A stretch of 64,000 nt of DNA from Streptomyces californicus (GCF_000717645.1 NZ_JNZZ01000019.1:124001-188000); one strand, 5' to 3'. Positions 18,942-27,849 are shown, numbered from the stretch's first letter. Notes: a model not told the origin generated them from the letters alone. Made by a program: numbers and translations.

Positions 18942-19319
18942 ATGTCGCGCCAGAAGCGTTCCGCCGCCCTGCTCGCCGGACTCATGGGGGGAGCGGGCCT
19001 GCTCCACTTCGCGGCCCCGAAGGTCTTCGACCCGACCGTGCCCCGCATCCTGCCCGGCAAGGCGCGGACCTGGACCTATGCCAGCGGAGCGGTCGAACTC
19101 GCCCTGGCCGCGGGGCTCGCCCACCCCCGGACGCGCCCCCTGGCCGCCCGGGCGACCGCGGGCTTCCTCGTCGGTGTGTTTCCGGCCAATGTGCAGATGG
19201 CGGTCGACTGGCGCGACCGCCCCCGCCCCCAACGGCTCGCGGCCTGTGCGCGCCTGCCCCTGCAACTGCCGCTGGTCCTGTGGGCGCGCGGGGTGGCGCG
19301 CGGTTCCGGGCGGCCGTGA
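18942..19319 (+). CDS. DoxX-family small membrane protein
   Basis: 125 residues with four hydrophobic segments. Pattern GLMGGAGLLHFAAPKVFDPTVPRILPG near the N terminus, then TYASGAVELALAAGLA and the FPANVQMAVDW segment, matches DoxX-like proteins. Members form membrane redox complexes with thiosulfate or mycothiol-linked enzymes, or are of unknown role. ATG at 18942 follows CGAGGAGAACC. It appears monocistronic, with a perfect palindrome in its promoter region, so expression is probably switched by a repressor. Confidence 0.78.
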   Translation: MSRQKRSAALLAGLMGGAGLLHFAAPKVFDPTVPRILPGKARTWTYASGAVELALAAGLAHPRTRPLAARATAGFLVGVFPANVQMAVDWRDRPRPQRLAACARLPLQLPLVLWARGVARGSGRP

Positions 19320-19402
19320 ACGGGGTGTCACGGCAGCCGTACGGGCCGGCGACGGGGTGAGTGATCCGCAGCAAAATGGCGTTGCTCTCTGGTGAGGAGT
19401 GA

Positions 19403-19756
<354 letters not shown>

Positions 19757-19772
19757 TCCGGGTGGACCGACT

Positions 19773-19809
19773 CCGGAGCCCCGGGACGCGACGCGTTCCG
19801 GGGCTCCGG
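19773..19809. terminator. Hairpin between cold-shock and MFS genes
   Basis: CCGGAGCCCCGG (19773-19784) pairs with CCGGGGCTCCGG (19798-19809), 13-nt loop. It lies between convergent stops and can serve both directions. Confidence 0.65.
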
Positions 19810-19825
19810 GGCGTCCGGCCCGCCG

Positions 19826-21373
19826 TCAGAGGGGCGGACGCCCCTCGTCGGCGGGGCCGTCCCCGACGTCCTTCCCGGTTCCCTTCGCCGCCTCACCTCG
19901 CCCGCCGCCCGTGCCGCCCTCGCCGGCCACGGCCGACAGGGGCGTGGCGATGTCCTCCAGCGAGCGCTGCTCGGCGGGCACCGCGAAGAAGACCGCCACC
20001 ACACCCGCCGCCACCATCAGCGCCGCCCCGACGCAGAACGCGATGACGGCGTCGGAGACCACACCGCTCTCGGTGAGGCTCGCGAACAGCAGGGGCCCCG
20101 AGATCCCGCCGGCCGCGGTGCCGATGGCGTAGAAGAACGCGATCGACATGGCGCGCGTCTCCATCGGGAAGATCTCGCTGACCGTCAGATAGGCGGAACT
20201 CGCCCCGGCCGAGGCGAAGAAAAGGACCGCGCACCAGCACAGCGTCATGGTGGTGGCGGTCAGCAGCCCCGCCCCGAACAGCCACGCCGTCCCGAACAGC
20301 AGCACCCCGGACAGGATGTACGTCCCCGCGATCATCGGGCGACGCCCCCACGTGTCGAACAGGCGGCCGAGCAGGAGGGGGCCGAGGAAGTTGCCGAACG
20401 CGATGACGGCGAAGAAGTACCCGGTGACCCCGCTGGAGACGTCGAAGAACTTCACCAGGATGGATCCGAACCCGAAGGTGATGGCGTTGTAGAGGAACGC
20501 CTGGCCGACGAAGAGGGCGAAGCCGAGCGTGGCCCGCCGGGGATGGTCCCGGAAGACGCTCCGGCCGATCTCGACGAACCCGACGCTCCTGCGCTGCCGG
20601 ATGGTGATCTCCGAGGCGGCCTCCGGGAGGGGCCGCCCCTTCTCCCGCTCGACCGTGCGCTCCACGTCGTCCACGAGGCGTTCCGCCGCCTCCCCGCGCC
20701 CGTGTATGAACATCCACCGGGGGCTCTCCGGAACGTGGCGGCGGACGAGGAGGATGACCAGGCCGAGGATCACGCCGAGCGCGAACGTGAGCCGCCAGCC
20801 GATGTCCTTCGGGAAGATGTCCGTATTCAGGGCGAGCACCGACAGCAGGGCCCCGCCCATGGCGCCGAACCAGTAGCTGCCGTTGATGATGAGGTCGACC
20901 CGGCCCCGGTACTTGCTGGGGATCAGCTCGTCGATGGCGGAGTTGATGGCCGCGTACTCCCCGCCGATGCCGAACCCGGTGAGGAAGCGGAAGAGGAAGA
21001 ACCACCACGGCGAGAAGGAGACCGCGGTCATCGCGGTCGCCCCGAGGTAGACGGCCAGCGTCACCAGGAACAGCTTCTTGCGGCCGTAGAGGTCGGTGAG
21101 GCGGCCGAAGAACAGCGCCCCGGAACAGGCCCCCGCCACGTACAGCGCGGCCGCGACCCCGGTGACCTGGGCGTCCGTGATGGCCAGGCCGCTGCCGTCC
21201 TCGGACAGGCGGCTCGCGATGTTGCCGACCACGGTGACTTCCAGGCCGTCGAGGATCCACACGGTTCCGAGGCCGATCACGATCATCCAGTGCCATCGCG
21301 ACCAGGGAAGCCGGTCCAGCCGGGCGGGGACCCGGGTGGAGACCGTCCCCAGCACCGGTTCGTCTCTGCTCAT
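19826..21373 (-). CDS. MFS transporter, sugar/aromatic-acid porter type
   Basis: 515 residues with 12 transmembrane helices and a long cytoplasmic C-terminal tail. Features include LDGLEVTVVGNIASRLSED after helix 1, GRLTDLYGRKKLFLVTL (motif A), the RFLTGFGIGGEYAAINSA segment, HVPESPRWMFIHGR (PESPRW of metabolite:H+ symporters) and GRLFDTWGRRPM. It is most like the metabolite:H+ symporters that import sugars, aromatic acids or polyols. Of two in-frame ATGs, the second (21373) has GGAGG at a normal distance; the first (21379) would be only one base away. No regulatory gene is adjacent. Confidence 0.85.
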   Translation of the reverse strand: MSRDEPVLGTVSTRVPARLDRLPWSRWHWMIVIGLGTVWILDGLEVTVVGNIASRLSEDGSGLAITDAQVTGVAAALYVAGACSGALFFGRLTDLYGRKKLFLVTLAVYLGATAMTAVSFSPWWFFLFRFLTGFGIGGEYAAINSAIDELIPSKYRGRVDLIINGSYWFGAMGGALLSVLALNTDIFPKDIGWRLTFALGVILGLVILLVRRHVPESPRWMFIHGRGEAAERLVDDVERTVEREKGRPLPEAASEITIRQRRSVGFVEIGRSVFRDHPRRATLGFALFVGQAFLYNAITFGFGSILVKFFDVSSGVTGYFFAVIAFGNFLGPLLLGRLFDTWGRRPMIAGTYILSGVLLFGTAWLFGAGLLTATTMTLCWCAVLFFASAGASSAYLTVSEIFPMETRAMSIAFFYAIGTAAGGISGPLLFASLTESGVVSDAVIAFCVGAALMVAAGVVAVFFAVPAEQRSLEDIATPLSAVAGEGGTGGGRGEAAKGTGKDVGDGPADEGRPPL

Positions 21374-21637
21374 GCGCATGCCTCCTCAGCCGCGGCGCCC
21401 GGCCTCGCCGTCCGGGCCGGGGCGCGGGTACCCGGAGATGAAACCGGACAAACAGCGGCCGGGGCGGCGGGCCGCGCCGGAAGGACCCTCCTCCCACTCC
21501 CGCCGGTCCCGTCCGCCGCGGTCCCGATCCGACTCCGTCGGCCGTGATCCGATTGGGGCGCGGTGGCATGGGTACGCGGTGGCCCTCGAACCGAACGCCC
21601 CGGGAAGCCTCCGGGAGCGAGAACGGAGGGCCGACCC

Positions 21638-21766
21638 ATGCTGAAGGCCATCGCGGACGTGCTCCGCTCCATCGGGGGAGCCGTCGCCACCGTGGTCACC
21701 CTGCCCTTCCGGGCGGTGGCCAGGCTGTTCTCCGGCGCGTCGAGCAGCGCGCGCGGACACCACTGA
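21638..21766 (+). CDS. LPFR-motif small protein
   Basis: 42 residues, too short for many gene finders. A hydrophobic N-terminal part (IADVLRSIGGAVATVVT) leads into LPFRAVARLFSG and a short polar tail. This matches the small 'LPFR motif' proteins conserved in Streptomyces, whose role is unknown; the amphipathic helix suggests peripheral membrane attachment. A good ribosome site (GGAGGG) lies 6-7 bases upstream of the ATG, and an unusually long hairpin begins 1 bp after the stop, both supporting a real, abundant transcript. Confidence 0.8.
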   Translation: MLKAIADVLRSIGGAVATVVTLPFRAVARLFSGASSSARGHH

Positions 21767-21767
21767 T

Positions 21768-21822
21768 CGCGACGCACGGCTGCCCCGGCCCTTCCGAAGG
21801 GCCGGGGCAGCCGTGCGTCGCG
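21768..21822. terminator. Very long perfect hairpin between convergent small genes
   Basis: 26-bp perfect stem (21768-21793 with 21797-21822) closed by the 3-nt loop CCG. Lies directly after the LPFR gene and 19 bp after the end of the opposite-strand gene. Confidence 0.85.
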
Positions 21823-21841
21823 GGAGTGAGCCGGACGGTCG

Positions 21842-22087
21842 TCAGCCCGTCGACTCGTCCGGGGCCGGGTGCTCCTCCGGGTGCGCGCCCGCGTTGCGGG
21901 GGGCGTCCCGGCCGGCCCCCGCCTCGTCCAGCTCGGGATCGCCCTCGCGGGCCACCCGGTCCGGAACCGGTATGTCGAGAGCGTCCTCACCCTCCTGGGT
22001 CTGCTGGTCCGGCATGTCCGCCGGTACGGGAGGAGGGCTGCCGGCAGCTCCGGTGTAGGCGGTGCCTTCCGGCCTGCGGTCGGTCAT
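21842..22087 (-). CDS. Acidic, low-complexity hypothetical protein
   Basis: 81 residues, rich in Asp, Glu, Pro, Gly and Ala, with no Cys and no hydrophobic segment: almost certainly disordered (for example MPDQQTQEGEDALDIPVPD and RDAPRNAGAHPEEHPAPDES). Similar short acidic proteins are frequent in Streptomyces and unassigned. The ATG at 22087 has GGAAGGAAGCTCTC upstream. Both the ribosome site and the shared terminator support expression, but no function can be given. Confidence 0.6.
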   Translation of the reverse strand: MTDRRPEGTAYTGAAGSPPPVPADMPDQQTQEGEDALDIPVPDRVAREGDPELDEAGAGRDAPRNAGAHPEEHPAPDESTG

Positions 22088-22386
22088 GAGAGCTTCCTTC
22101 CGTGCTGCCCCGGGGGACCGGGGATGGGTGATGCGACCTGGTGGGTACCCGTTCCCGGGCGAACCACTCACCCGCCCCGGTGAGGCGTCGGCCACCCGTC
22201 CGGGGGGCGCGGAGAAGATGCGCGCGTCCCGGCGTACGGCCATATTGGGAGCGCCGGGCCGCCGCCGCGCGGTCGCACCGATCACGCGCCGCACGCCGTG
22301 TGTGGCACGCCGTTGCGCGGGTACCCGTGGCCGTGCCCCACCCGGGCGCACGACGTCACCGATGAATCCGGCGGAAGGAACCCTCC

Positions 22387-22614
22387 ATGCTGATGGCCCA
22401 CCCCACGGTCCTGCGCAACCTCGTCGAGCAGTACGAGGTGCTCCGCGTCCTGCACGCGGACAGCGGCAGTGCGGAGGCGCGTCAGCGCATGGACGACGTG
22501 GCGTACACGCTCTGCGTCTCCACCGGCACGGCGGACGTCGACAGCGCCCTGGTCGCGGCCCGCCACCGCTTGCCCGGCGCCCGGCCCGAGGACGACTCCG
22601 TCCTTTCCGCCTGA
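22387..22614 (+). CDS. DUF5133-domain protein
   Basis: 75 residues. The sequence MAHPTVLRNLVEQYEVLRVL, then RMDDVAYTLCVSTGT and a short C-terminal tail, fits the DUF5133 family, which in Streptomyces often lies near stress or antibiotic genes; biochemical function is unknown. The protein is helical and cytoplasmic. GGAAGGAACCCTCC precedes the ATG. It starts 32 bp before the GCS2-like ligase on the same strand, so the two probably share a transcript. Confidence 0.75.
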   Translation: MLMAHPTVLRNLVEQYEVLRVLHADSGSAEARQRMDDVAYTLCVSTGTADVDSALVAARHRLPGARPEDDSVLSA

Positions 22615-22646
22615 CCACCGCCGACCGGAGACAAGGGGAGGGTGCT

Positions 22647-23777
22647 GTGACCCGTACGGTGGGCGTCGAAGAGGAACTGCTGCTGGTCGACGCGGACAGC
22701 GGGGAGGCGCGGGCGCTCTCCTCGGCGGTGCTGGCGATCGCCGAGCGCAGGGCGGACGGGGAGTCGGCCTTCGAGTCGGAACTGCACCGCCAGCAACTGG
22801 AATTCTCCACGCACCCCTGCGCGGACATGGGAGAGCTCGGGGACTCGGTCCGCCGCTGGCGCGCCGAAGCGGTGCGCCACGCCGAACAGGCCGGCGCGTC
22901 GGTCGCGGCGCTGGCCACCTCGCCGCTCCCGGTCAGCCCCGAGATCGGCGCGGGGGAGCGCTACCGGTGGATGGCCGAGCACTACGGGCTCACCGCCCAG
23001 GAACAGCTGACCTGCGGCTGCCACGTCCACGTCTCGGTGGAGTCCGACGAGGAGGGCGTCGCCGTGCTCGACCGGATGCGCGTCTGGCTGCCGGTCCTGC
23101 TCGCCCTGAGCGCCAATTCCCCGTTCTGGCAGGGCAAGGACACCCGCTACGGCAGCTACCGCAGCCAGGTCTGGGGCCGGTGGCCGTCGGCGGGCCCGGT
23201 GGAGATCCACGGATCGGCCGAGGCGTACCACGCCCGGGTCCGGTCCCTGGTCGCCACCGGCGCGCTCCGGGACGAGGGGATGATCTATTTCGACGCGCGC
23301 CTCTCCCACCGGTACCCCACCGTGGAGGTGAGGGTCGCGGACGTCTGCCTGGACCCGGCCGACACCGTGCTGCTCGCCACGCTGGTGCGCGGCCTGGTGG
23401 AGACGTCCGCACGGGAGTGGCGGGAGGGCCGCCCCGTGCCGGACACCAGCGCCGGCCTGCTGCGGGTCGCCTCCTGGCAGGCGGGCCGCTCGGGCCTGGA
23501 CGACCGGCTGCTCCACCCCCGCACACTGCGGCCGGAGCCCGCGGGCGAGGTCCTGCTGAGCCTGCTGGACCACGTACGGGACGCGCTGAAGGACAGCGGC
23601 GATCTGGAGGCCGTCGAGAAGGCGCTGGCCGAGGTGGACCGGCGGGGGAACGGGGCACGGATCCAGCGCGGGATCCTCGAACGGACCGGGAGCCTGCGTG
23701 AGACGGTCGCCGAATGCGTCCGGATCACGGCGGGCGAACCCCTGACGGAGGGGCCGGCGGGCACGCCCGCCCCATAG
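22647..23777 (+). CDS. Carboxylate-amine ligase, GCS2/YbdK family
   Basis: 376 residues, normal for YbdK. The start TVGVEEELLLVDADSG holds the family's EEE(L) motif; CGCHVHVSVES (about 125-135), YGSYRSQVWGRWPSAG (about 168-183) and HRYPTVEVRVADVC (about 223-236) supply the ATP/Mg and glutamate pockets. Members form a gamma-glutamyl or similar amide bond (weak glutamate-cysteine ligase activity in some). Actinomycetes use mycothiol, so the true substrate is uncertain. GTG at 22647 follows GGGGAGGGTGCT. The first residue is directly before the EEE motif. Confidence 0.88.
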   Translation: MTRTVGVEEELLLVDADSGEARALSSAVLAIAERRADGESAFESELHRQQLEFSTHPCADMGELGDSVRRWRAEAVRHAEQAGASVAALATSPLPVSPEIGAGERYRWMAEHYGLTAQEQLTCGCHVHVSVESDEEGVAVLDRMRVWLPVLLALSANSPFWQGKDTRYGSYRSQVWGRWPSAGPVEIHGSAEAYHARVRSLVATGALRDEGMIYFDARLSHRYPTVEVRVADVCLDPADTVLLATLVRGLVETSAREWREGRPVPDTSAGLLRVASWQAGRSGLDDRLLHPRTLRPEPAGEVLLSLLDHVRDALKDSGDLEAVEKALAEVDRRGNGARIQRGILERTGSLRETVAECVRITAGEPLTEGPAGTPAP

Positions 23778-23797
23778 CGCCCGCAGGCGCGGACCGC

Positions 23798-23825
23798 ATG
23801 AACCACCCCGGATGAACCACCCCGG
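23798..23825 (+). repeat. 14-bp tandem duplication upstream of pfpI-like gene
   Basis: ATGAACCACCCCGG occurs twice head to tail (23798-23811 and 23812-23825), 30 bp upstream of the PfpI-like start. Looks like a recent slippage duplication. Confidence 0.8.
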
Positions 23826-23855
23826 GCGAACGACACCAGAGGAACGGAGCAGACC

Positions 23856-24419
23856 ATGCCCACCAACGCTCTCGGCGACCACCGCATCCTGGCCATCGTC
23901 ACCAACTACGGCGTCGAGCAGGACGAACTCGTCGTCCCCGTGAACCACCTGCGCGACCACGGAGCGCAGGTCAGCGTGGCGGCGGTCTCCACCGACGACA
24001 TCCGCACCCTCGTCGGCGACCGCGATCCCGGCGACACCGTGCGGCCCGACCTCACGCTCGACGGCGTCGACCCCGCCGCGTACGACCTCCTGCTGGTCCC
24101 GGGCGGCACGTTGAACGCCGACTCGCTGCGCCTGGAGGACGCCACCACCCGCATCGTCAGCTCGTTCGCCGCCTCCGGACGGCCGGTGGCCGCCATCTGC
24201 CACGGGCCGTGGGCGCTGATCGAGGGCGGCTACGTCCAGGGCAAGACGCTGACCTCGTACGCCTCGCTGCGCACCGACATCACCAACGCGGGCGGCACCT
24301 GGGTCGACAAGCCGGTGGTCCGCGACGACGCCTCGGGCTGGCCGCTGATCACCTCCCGCAACCCGGGCGACCTGGAGGACTTCCTCGGCGAGATCGACGC
24401 CGTCCTCGCGGAGGAGTGA
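23856..24419 (+). CDS. DJ-1/PfpI-family protein (type 1 glutamine amidotransferase fold)
   Basis: 187 residues. Rossmann-like core with LLLVPGGTLNADSLR (about 73-87) and the nucleophile elbow AAICHGPWALIEGG (about 112-125), whose Cys-His pair is the PfpI/YhbO signature. Relatives act as proteases, glyoxalases or deglycases for damaged proteins and are often stress-induced. Start ATG is preceded by GGAACGGAGCAGACC; a strong hairpin follows the stop, so it forms its own unit or the end of the GCS2 unit. Confidence 0.9.
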   Translation: MPTNALGDHRILAIVTNYGVEQDELVVPVNHLRDHGAQVSVAAVSTDDIRTLVGDRDPGDTVRPDLTLDGVDPAAYDLLLVPGGTLNADSLRLEDATTRIVSSFAASGRPVAAICHGPWALIEGGYVQGKTLTSYASLRTDITNAGGTWVDKPVVRDDASGWPLITSRNPGDLEDFLGEIDAVLAEE

Positions 24420-24432
24420 GCCGTCTTCCCCA

Positions 24433-24490
24433 CGCGGTCACGCGCGACGCCCCCCACGGACGCTCATGGGGGGCGTCGCGCGTGACCGCG
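24433..24490. terminator. Hairpin between pfpI-like and LD-carboxypeptidase genes
   Basis: 23-bp perfect stem (24433-24455 with 24468-24490), 12-nt loop, between convergent genes. Confidence 0.82.
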
Positions 24491-24520
24491 GGGAACCGGG
24501 CCGGGGGCGACCGCCTGTGC

Positions 24521-25549
24521 TCAGTCCAGGGTCTGCGTGAGTTCGCTGTAGGCCGACGTGTGCACGACGCGGGCGCGCGCACCGTTGACCAGGGGGAGGT
24601 ACGGCTGCACATGGCCGCACTCGACATCGGCGACGATCGGCACGCCGAGTGGACCGAGCGCCTCCAGTACGGCCGCGTGCTGGGTGAGTGACGCCGTGTC
24701 CGGGGCCGAGGTCCGGCCGACGAGCACGGCGTTGGCCGCGTCGAAGAACCCGGCCAGCCGCATCCCGTGCAGATTGCGGCAGATCGCGAACGCGTCGTCA
24801 CCGCCCGCCTCCACATACACGAGCAGCCCCTCCGGTGCGTGCGTCCGGGCGAAGGCCGCGGTGTCGAGGTACCGCGTGCCCGCCACGTTCGCCAGCATCT
24901 CGACGCAGCCCCCGACGAGCCGGCCCTCGACGTCCACGTCGCCGCCGCCGTCCAGCCGGGTCCACCGGCCCGGCGTGTCGAGCGTGAACGTGCGGACGTC
25001 CGGGCGCAGCGCGTAGTCGTCGTAGCCGTCGGCCCGGTGCCGCTCCGGCGGAATCTGGGTGAATCGGTGGCCCGGTGGCGCGGCGACGACGTCCAGCCAG
25101 GACGCCAGCCCGTCCGGGGGGCCGTAGGGGGTGTCCATCAGGTTGTTGCCGTGCACGGTCGCGACCCCGGTGAGCAGGGTCAGCGGCGTCATGACGGTCG
25201 ACAGGTCCGAGTAGCCCACCAGCCACGTCGGCTCGGCCGCCCGCAGCCGCTCCCAGTCGAGCAGCGCCAGCAGATCGATCGCGGTCTCCCCGCCCCACGG
25301 CGGGACCACGGCCCGGACGCCCGGGTCCGTCAACAGGTCCATCAGCTCCGCCGCCCGGTCCGCGGCCGGCGCGCTGACGTGCCCGGAGCCGTCCATGCAC
25401 CGGCCCGTCACGACCTCGTACCCCCGCGCCTCCACCGTCCGTACCGCGACGGCGAGCCGCTCGCGCAGCGCGTCGGGCACTCCGCTGGACGGGGAGGTGA
25501 CGCCGACACGGTCACCGGGCCGCAGGGGGCGGGGGTATCTGATGGGCAT
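24521..25549 (-). CDS. S66-family LD-carboxypeptidase / MccF-like peptidase
   Basis: 342 residues. N-terminal LRPGDRVGVTSPSSG and the nucleophile Ser in WLVGYSDLSTV (about 113-123) are typical of S66 enzymes; the catalytic Glu/His are likely in GGCVEMLANVAG and DVECGHVQPYLPL. LD-carboxypeptidases trim tetrapeptides in peptidoglycan recycling, while MccF-like members cleave peptide-nucleotide antibiotics to give immunity. The lack of a signal peptide indicates a cytosolic enzyme. It is transcribed away from the iron-uptake gene; no recycling genes are adjacent, so which activity applies is open. Confidence 0.87.
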   Translation of the reverse strand: MPIRYPRPLRPGDRVGVTSPSSGVPDALRERLAVAVRTVEARGYEVVTGRCMDGSGHVSAPAADRAAELMDLLTDPGVRAVVPPWGGETAIDLLALLDWERLRAAEPTWLVGYSDLSTVMTPLTLLTGVATVHGNNLMDTPYGPPDGLASWLDVVAAPPGHRFTQIPPERHRADGYDDYALRPDVRTFTLDTPGRWTRLDGGGDVDVEGRLVGGCVEMLANVAGTRYLDTAAFARTHAPEGLLVYVEAGGDDAFAICRNLHGMRLAGFFDAANAVLVGRTSAPDTASLTQHAAVLEALGPLGVPIVADVECGHVQPYLPLVNGARARVVHTSAYSELTQTLD

Positions 25550-25611
25550 GCGCAGGAGTGTGGCACGGTGCGGAGGCGGGGGGCCAACGCGCTCTCGAAG
25601 CAGGGGCCGCG

Positions 25612-25630
25612 AAAGGTTAGGCTGGCCTAA
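25612..25630 (+). promoter_or_regulatory. Iron box (DmdR/IdeR-type operator)
   Basis: AAAGGTTAGGCTGGCCTAA matches TTAGGTTAGGCTAACCTAA at 15 of 19 positions, including the core GGTTAGGCT and CCTAA. It lies 70 bp upstream of the siderophore-interacting protein, where DmdR1 binding would repress transcription in high iron. Confidence 0.82.
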
Positions 25631-25700
25631 GTCGATTCGGTTTTCTCGTCCCGGCGGGCGAGGCGTTCAAGCCGACCACGCGTACGAAGGGGCAGTGTCC

Positions 25701-26594
25701 ATGACGATCCACCGAGCCGTCGTCGCCCGAGTGCGACCGCTCACCGCGACCATGACCCGCGTCACCCTCCACGGCGAAGGCGTCAAGGACTTCCGGACCA
25801 CCGGGACCGGCGACGAGTACGTGCGGATCTTCCTCCCGCACGGCCCGGACCGCACCGACGTCTCGCTGCCCCGGACGACCGAGCAGGGCGGCTGGGAGAC
25901 CCCTGAGGGGCAGCCCGTCGCACCGATGCGCACCTACACGATCCGCGAGGTGCGGCCCGAGGCCGGCGAGATCGACATCGACTTCGTCCTGCACGAAGGC
26001 GGGATCGCCTCCACCTGGGCCGCCGGGGCGCGGCCCGGGGACGTCATCGGCCTCAACGACCCCACCGGCCTCTACAGCCCGCCCGACGACCTCGCCTGGC
26101 AGGTGCTGGTCGCCGACCAGACCGGGCTCCCCGCCGTCGCCCGCCTGCTGGAGAACACCCCGGACCACGTCCGGACCCGGGTGGTGCTGGAGGCGCCCGA
26201 TCCCTCCGCCGTACTGCCGCTGCGCGAGCTGCCCGACTCCAAGGTGACCTGGACGTACGGCGGGAACGGCCACGGGCCGAGCCGTCTGGCCGACCTGGTG
26301 GCCGCCGCCGTACCGCCCGGCACGGACCTCGCCGGCGGCTACGTCTGGGTCGCGGGGGAGACCAACGCCCTGCGCGCGGTGCGCCGTTACCTCCGCCGCG
26401 ACCTCGGGCTCCCGGCGGACCGCTTCAAGGTCGTCGGCTACTGGATACCGAACTCCGACACCTGGTCCGAGCGGTACGAGGCGCTGCCCGACTCCGTGCG
26501 CGCCGAGTTGGAGGCCCTGTGGGACGGCCCCGGCGGTGACACCGTGGACGTCACCATCCGCTACGAGGCCCGGCTCAGCGAGTTCGGCCTCTGA
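25701..26594 (+). CDS. Siderophore-interacting protein (ferric-siderophore reductase, ViuB/SIP family)
   Basis: 297 residues. FAD-binding barrel at the N terminus (MRTYTIREVRPEAGEIDIDF, with the R-T/S-Y-T/S flavin motif, about 76-95; HEGGIASTWAAGARPGD, about 98-114), and a C-terminal NAD(P)H part (GGYVWVAGETNALRAVRRYL, about 212-231; VVGYW). It releases iron from imported siderophores by reduction in the cytoplasm. ATG at 25701 follows the iron box; the MbtH gene 156 bp downstream has its own iron-box-like site. No siderophore receptor or synthetase is in the window. Confidence 0.93.
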   Translation: MTIHRAVVARVRPLTATMTRVTLHGEGVKDFRTTGTGDEYVRIFLPHGPDRTDVSLPRTTEQGGWETPEGQPVAPMRTYTIREVRPEAGEIDIDFVLHEGGIASTWAAGARPGDVIGLNDPTGLYSPPDDLAWQVLVADQTGLPAVARLLENTPDHVRTRVVLEAPDPSAVLPLRELPDSKVTWTYGGNGHGPSRLADLVAAAVPPGTDLAGGYVWVAGETNALRAVRRYLRRDLGLPADRFKVVGYWIPNSDTWSERYEALPDSVRAELEALWDGPGGDTVDVTIRYEARLSEFGL

Positions 26595-26714
26595 CCCGGG
26601 AGCCCGGCGGCCCGTCCGCCCCGGGCGGGCGGCGGATTACCGCTTCACTTCTCACCGTTGCCGCGTTCGGTGCGTCAGCCGCTGAGCGGGCGGGTACGCT
26701 GATCGACGATCAGG

Positions 26715-26733
26715 TAACGGTAGCCTTACCTAT
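26715..26733 (+). promoter_or_regulatory. Iron-box-like site upstream of mbtH-like gene
   Basis: Matches the 19-bp iron-box consensus at 13 of 19 positions and holds the dyad GGTA-GCCT-TACC. It ends 17 bp before the MbtH start, over the probable -10 region. Confidence 0.5.
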
Positions 26734-26750
26734 CTTCCCAGGGGGATGAG

Positions 26751-26969
26751 ATGACCAATCCGTTCGACGACGAGGACGGTGCCTTCCTGGTTCTCGTCAA
26801 CGACGAGGGGCAGCACTCCTTGTGGCCGGCCTTCGCAGCGGTGCCTGCGGGCTGGACCGTGGCCCACCCGGAAGACACCCGCCAAGCATGCCTGGACTAC
26901 GTGGAGCAGAACTGGACCGACCTGCGGCCCAGGAGTCTGGCGGAGCGCATGAAGGCCGATCCGCTGTGA
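26751..26969 (+). CDS. MbtH-family protein (orphan)
   Basis: 72 residues. All hallmarks are present: [35 protein letters not shown], the three conserved Trp, and [20 protein letters not shown]. MbtH proteins bind and activate adenylation domains of non-ribosomal peptide synthetases, many of them siderophore synthetases. No NRPS is within this window, so it must work in trans. The iron-box-like site just upstream and the adjacent siderophore-interacting gene point to a role in siderophore production. GGGGGATGAG precedes the ATG. Confidence 0.95.
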   Translation: MTNPFDDEDGAFLVLVNDEGQHSLWPAFAAVPAGWTVAHPEDTRQACLDYVEQNWTDLRPRSLAERMKADPL

Positions 26970-26997
26970 GAGGGTCCCCGCCACGCGCCGCCCATCT

Positions 26998-27022
26998 GAG
27001 GGCGCCCCGAGGGGGCGCCCTC
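26998..27022 (+). terminator. Terminator after mbtH-like gene
   Basis: GAGGGCGCCCC (26998-27008), loop GAG, GGGGCGCCCTC (27012-27022). A second hairpin, 11 bp with a 5-nt loop, follows at 27114-27140. Confidence 0.75.
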
Positions 27023-27205
27023 GTCGGCATCGCAACAGCACGCTCACGCAGGGCGCATGGCGCCCGCCTCGACGGGAACGCCCTCCTCGCCCACAACTGA
27101 CCCCGATCGCCGAGGGCCCCGCACCCCGGGTGCGGGGCCCGCGTGCTCACGGCAGCGCCTAGGCTGCGACCCGGTAACGCCCGCCGGCCCAGGAGCACAC
27201 CCCGT

Positions 27206-27772
27206 ATGAACCGCCCCGACCGCGACCTCCCCTTCCCCGACGCCCTCCGCCCCGACGCGGCCCCCGCCCCGCACCCCCTGCTCGGCCCGGTCACCGGCTA
27301 CCTCGGCACCTGGCGGGGCACGGGGAGCGGCGGGGATCCGACGCTGGAGGCGGGCTTCACGTACGCCCAGGAGATCACGTTCAGCCACGACGGGCGCCCC
27401 TTCCTCGCCTACGAGGCCCGCGCCTGGCTGCTCGACGCCGACGGGAACCCGCTGCGGCCCTCGGCCCGGGAGACCGGATGGTGGCGGATGCTGCCGGAGG
27501 GGCGGACGGAGGCCCTGATCACCCAGCCGACCGGCATCGCGGAGATCCTGTCCGGCCACGCCCTCGACGGGACCGTCGACCTCGCCACCGAGCAGGTCTC
27601 CCTCGCCCCCACCGCCAAACAGGTCGACGCCACCCGCCGCCGCTACGCGCTGACGGACCCCGACACGCTCGAATTCGTCCACGACCTCGCCGCGGTCGGC
27701 CTGCCGCTCCAGCACCACCTGTCCGCCCGGCTGCGCAGAGAGGACGCCGGCCAGGGGATTCAGTTGCCGTAG
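27206..27772 (+). CDS. Nitrobindin-like heme-binding beta-barrel protein (FABP/DUF1794 family)
   Basis: 188 residues. The family's GxWxGxG motif appears as [12 protein letters not shown] (about 32-43) near the start of an all-beta barrel; [22 protein letters not shown] and the C-terminal [13 protein letters not shown] match actinobacterial nitrobindins, which bind ferric heme and scavenge or isomerise peroxynitrite. ATG at 27206 follows AGGAGCACACCCCGT. It lies between the MbtH gene and a membrane protein, without obvious operon partners. Confidence 0.88.
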   Translation: MNRPDRDLPFPDALRPDAAPAPHPLLGPVTGYLGTWRGTGSGGDPTLEAGFTYAQEITFSHDGRPFLAYEARAWLLDADGNPLRPSARETGWWRMLPEGRTEALITQPTGIAEILSGHALDGTVDLATEQVSLAPTAKQVDATRRRYALTDPDTLEFVHDLAAVGLPLQHHLSARLRREDAGQGIQLP

Positions 27773-27849
27773 CGTTACCCGAACGGCGGTTGACGGCCGG
27801 GCCACTGGGCAGGTGCAACGGAATCCAGGAGAACAGGAGCACCGCCCCG

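Noticed and set aside
26970..27205. Small coding gene after mbtH
   Set aside because: Two hairpins fill most of the gap and no frame has a ribosome site.
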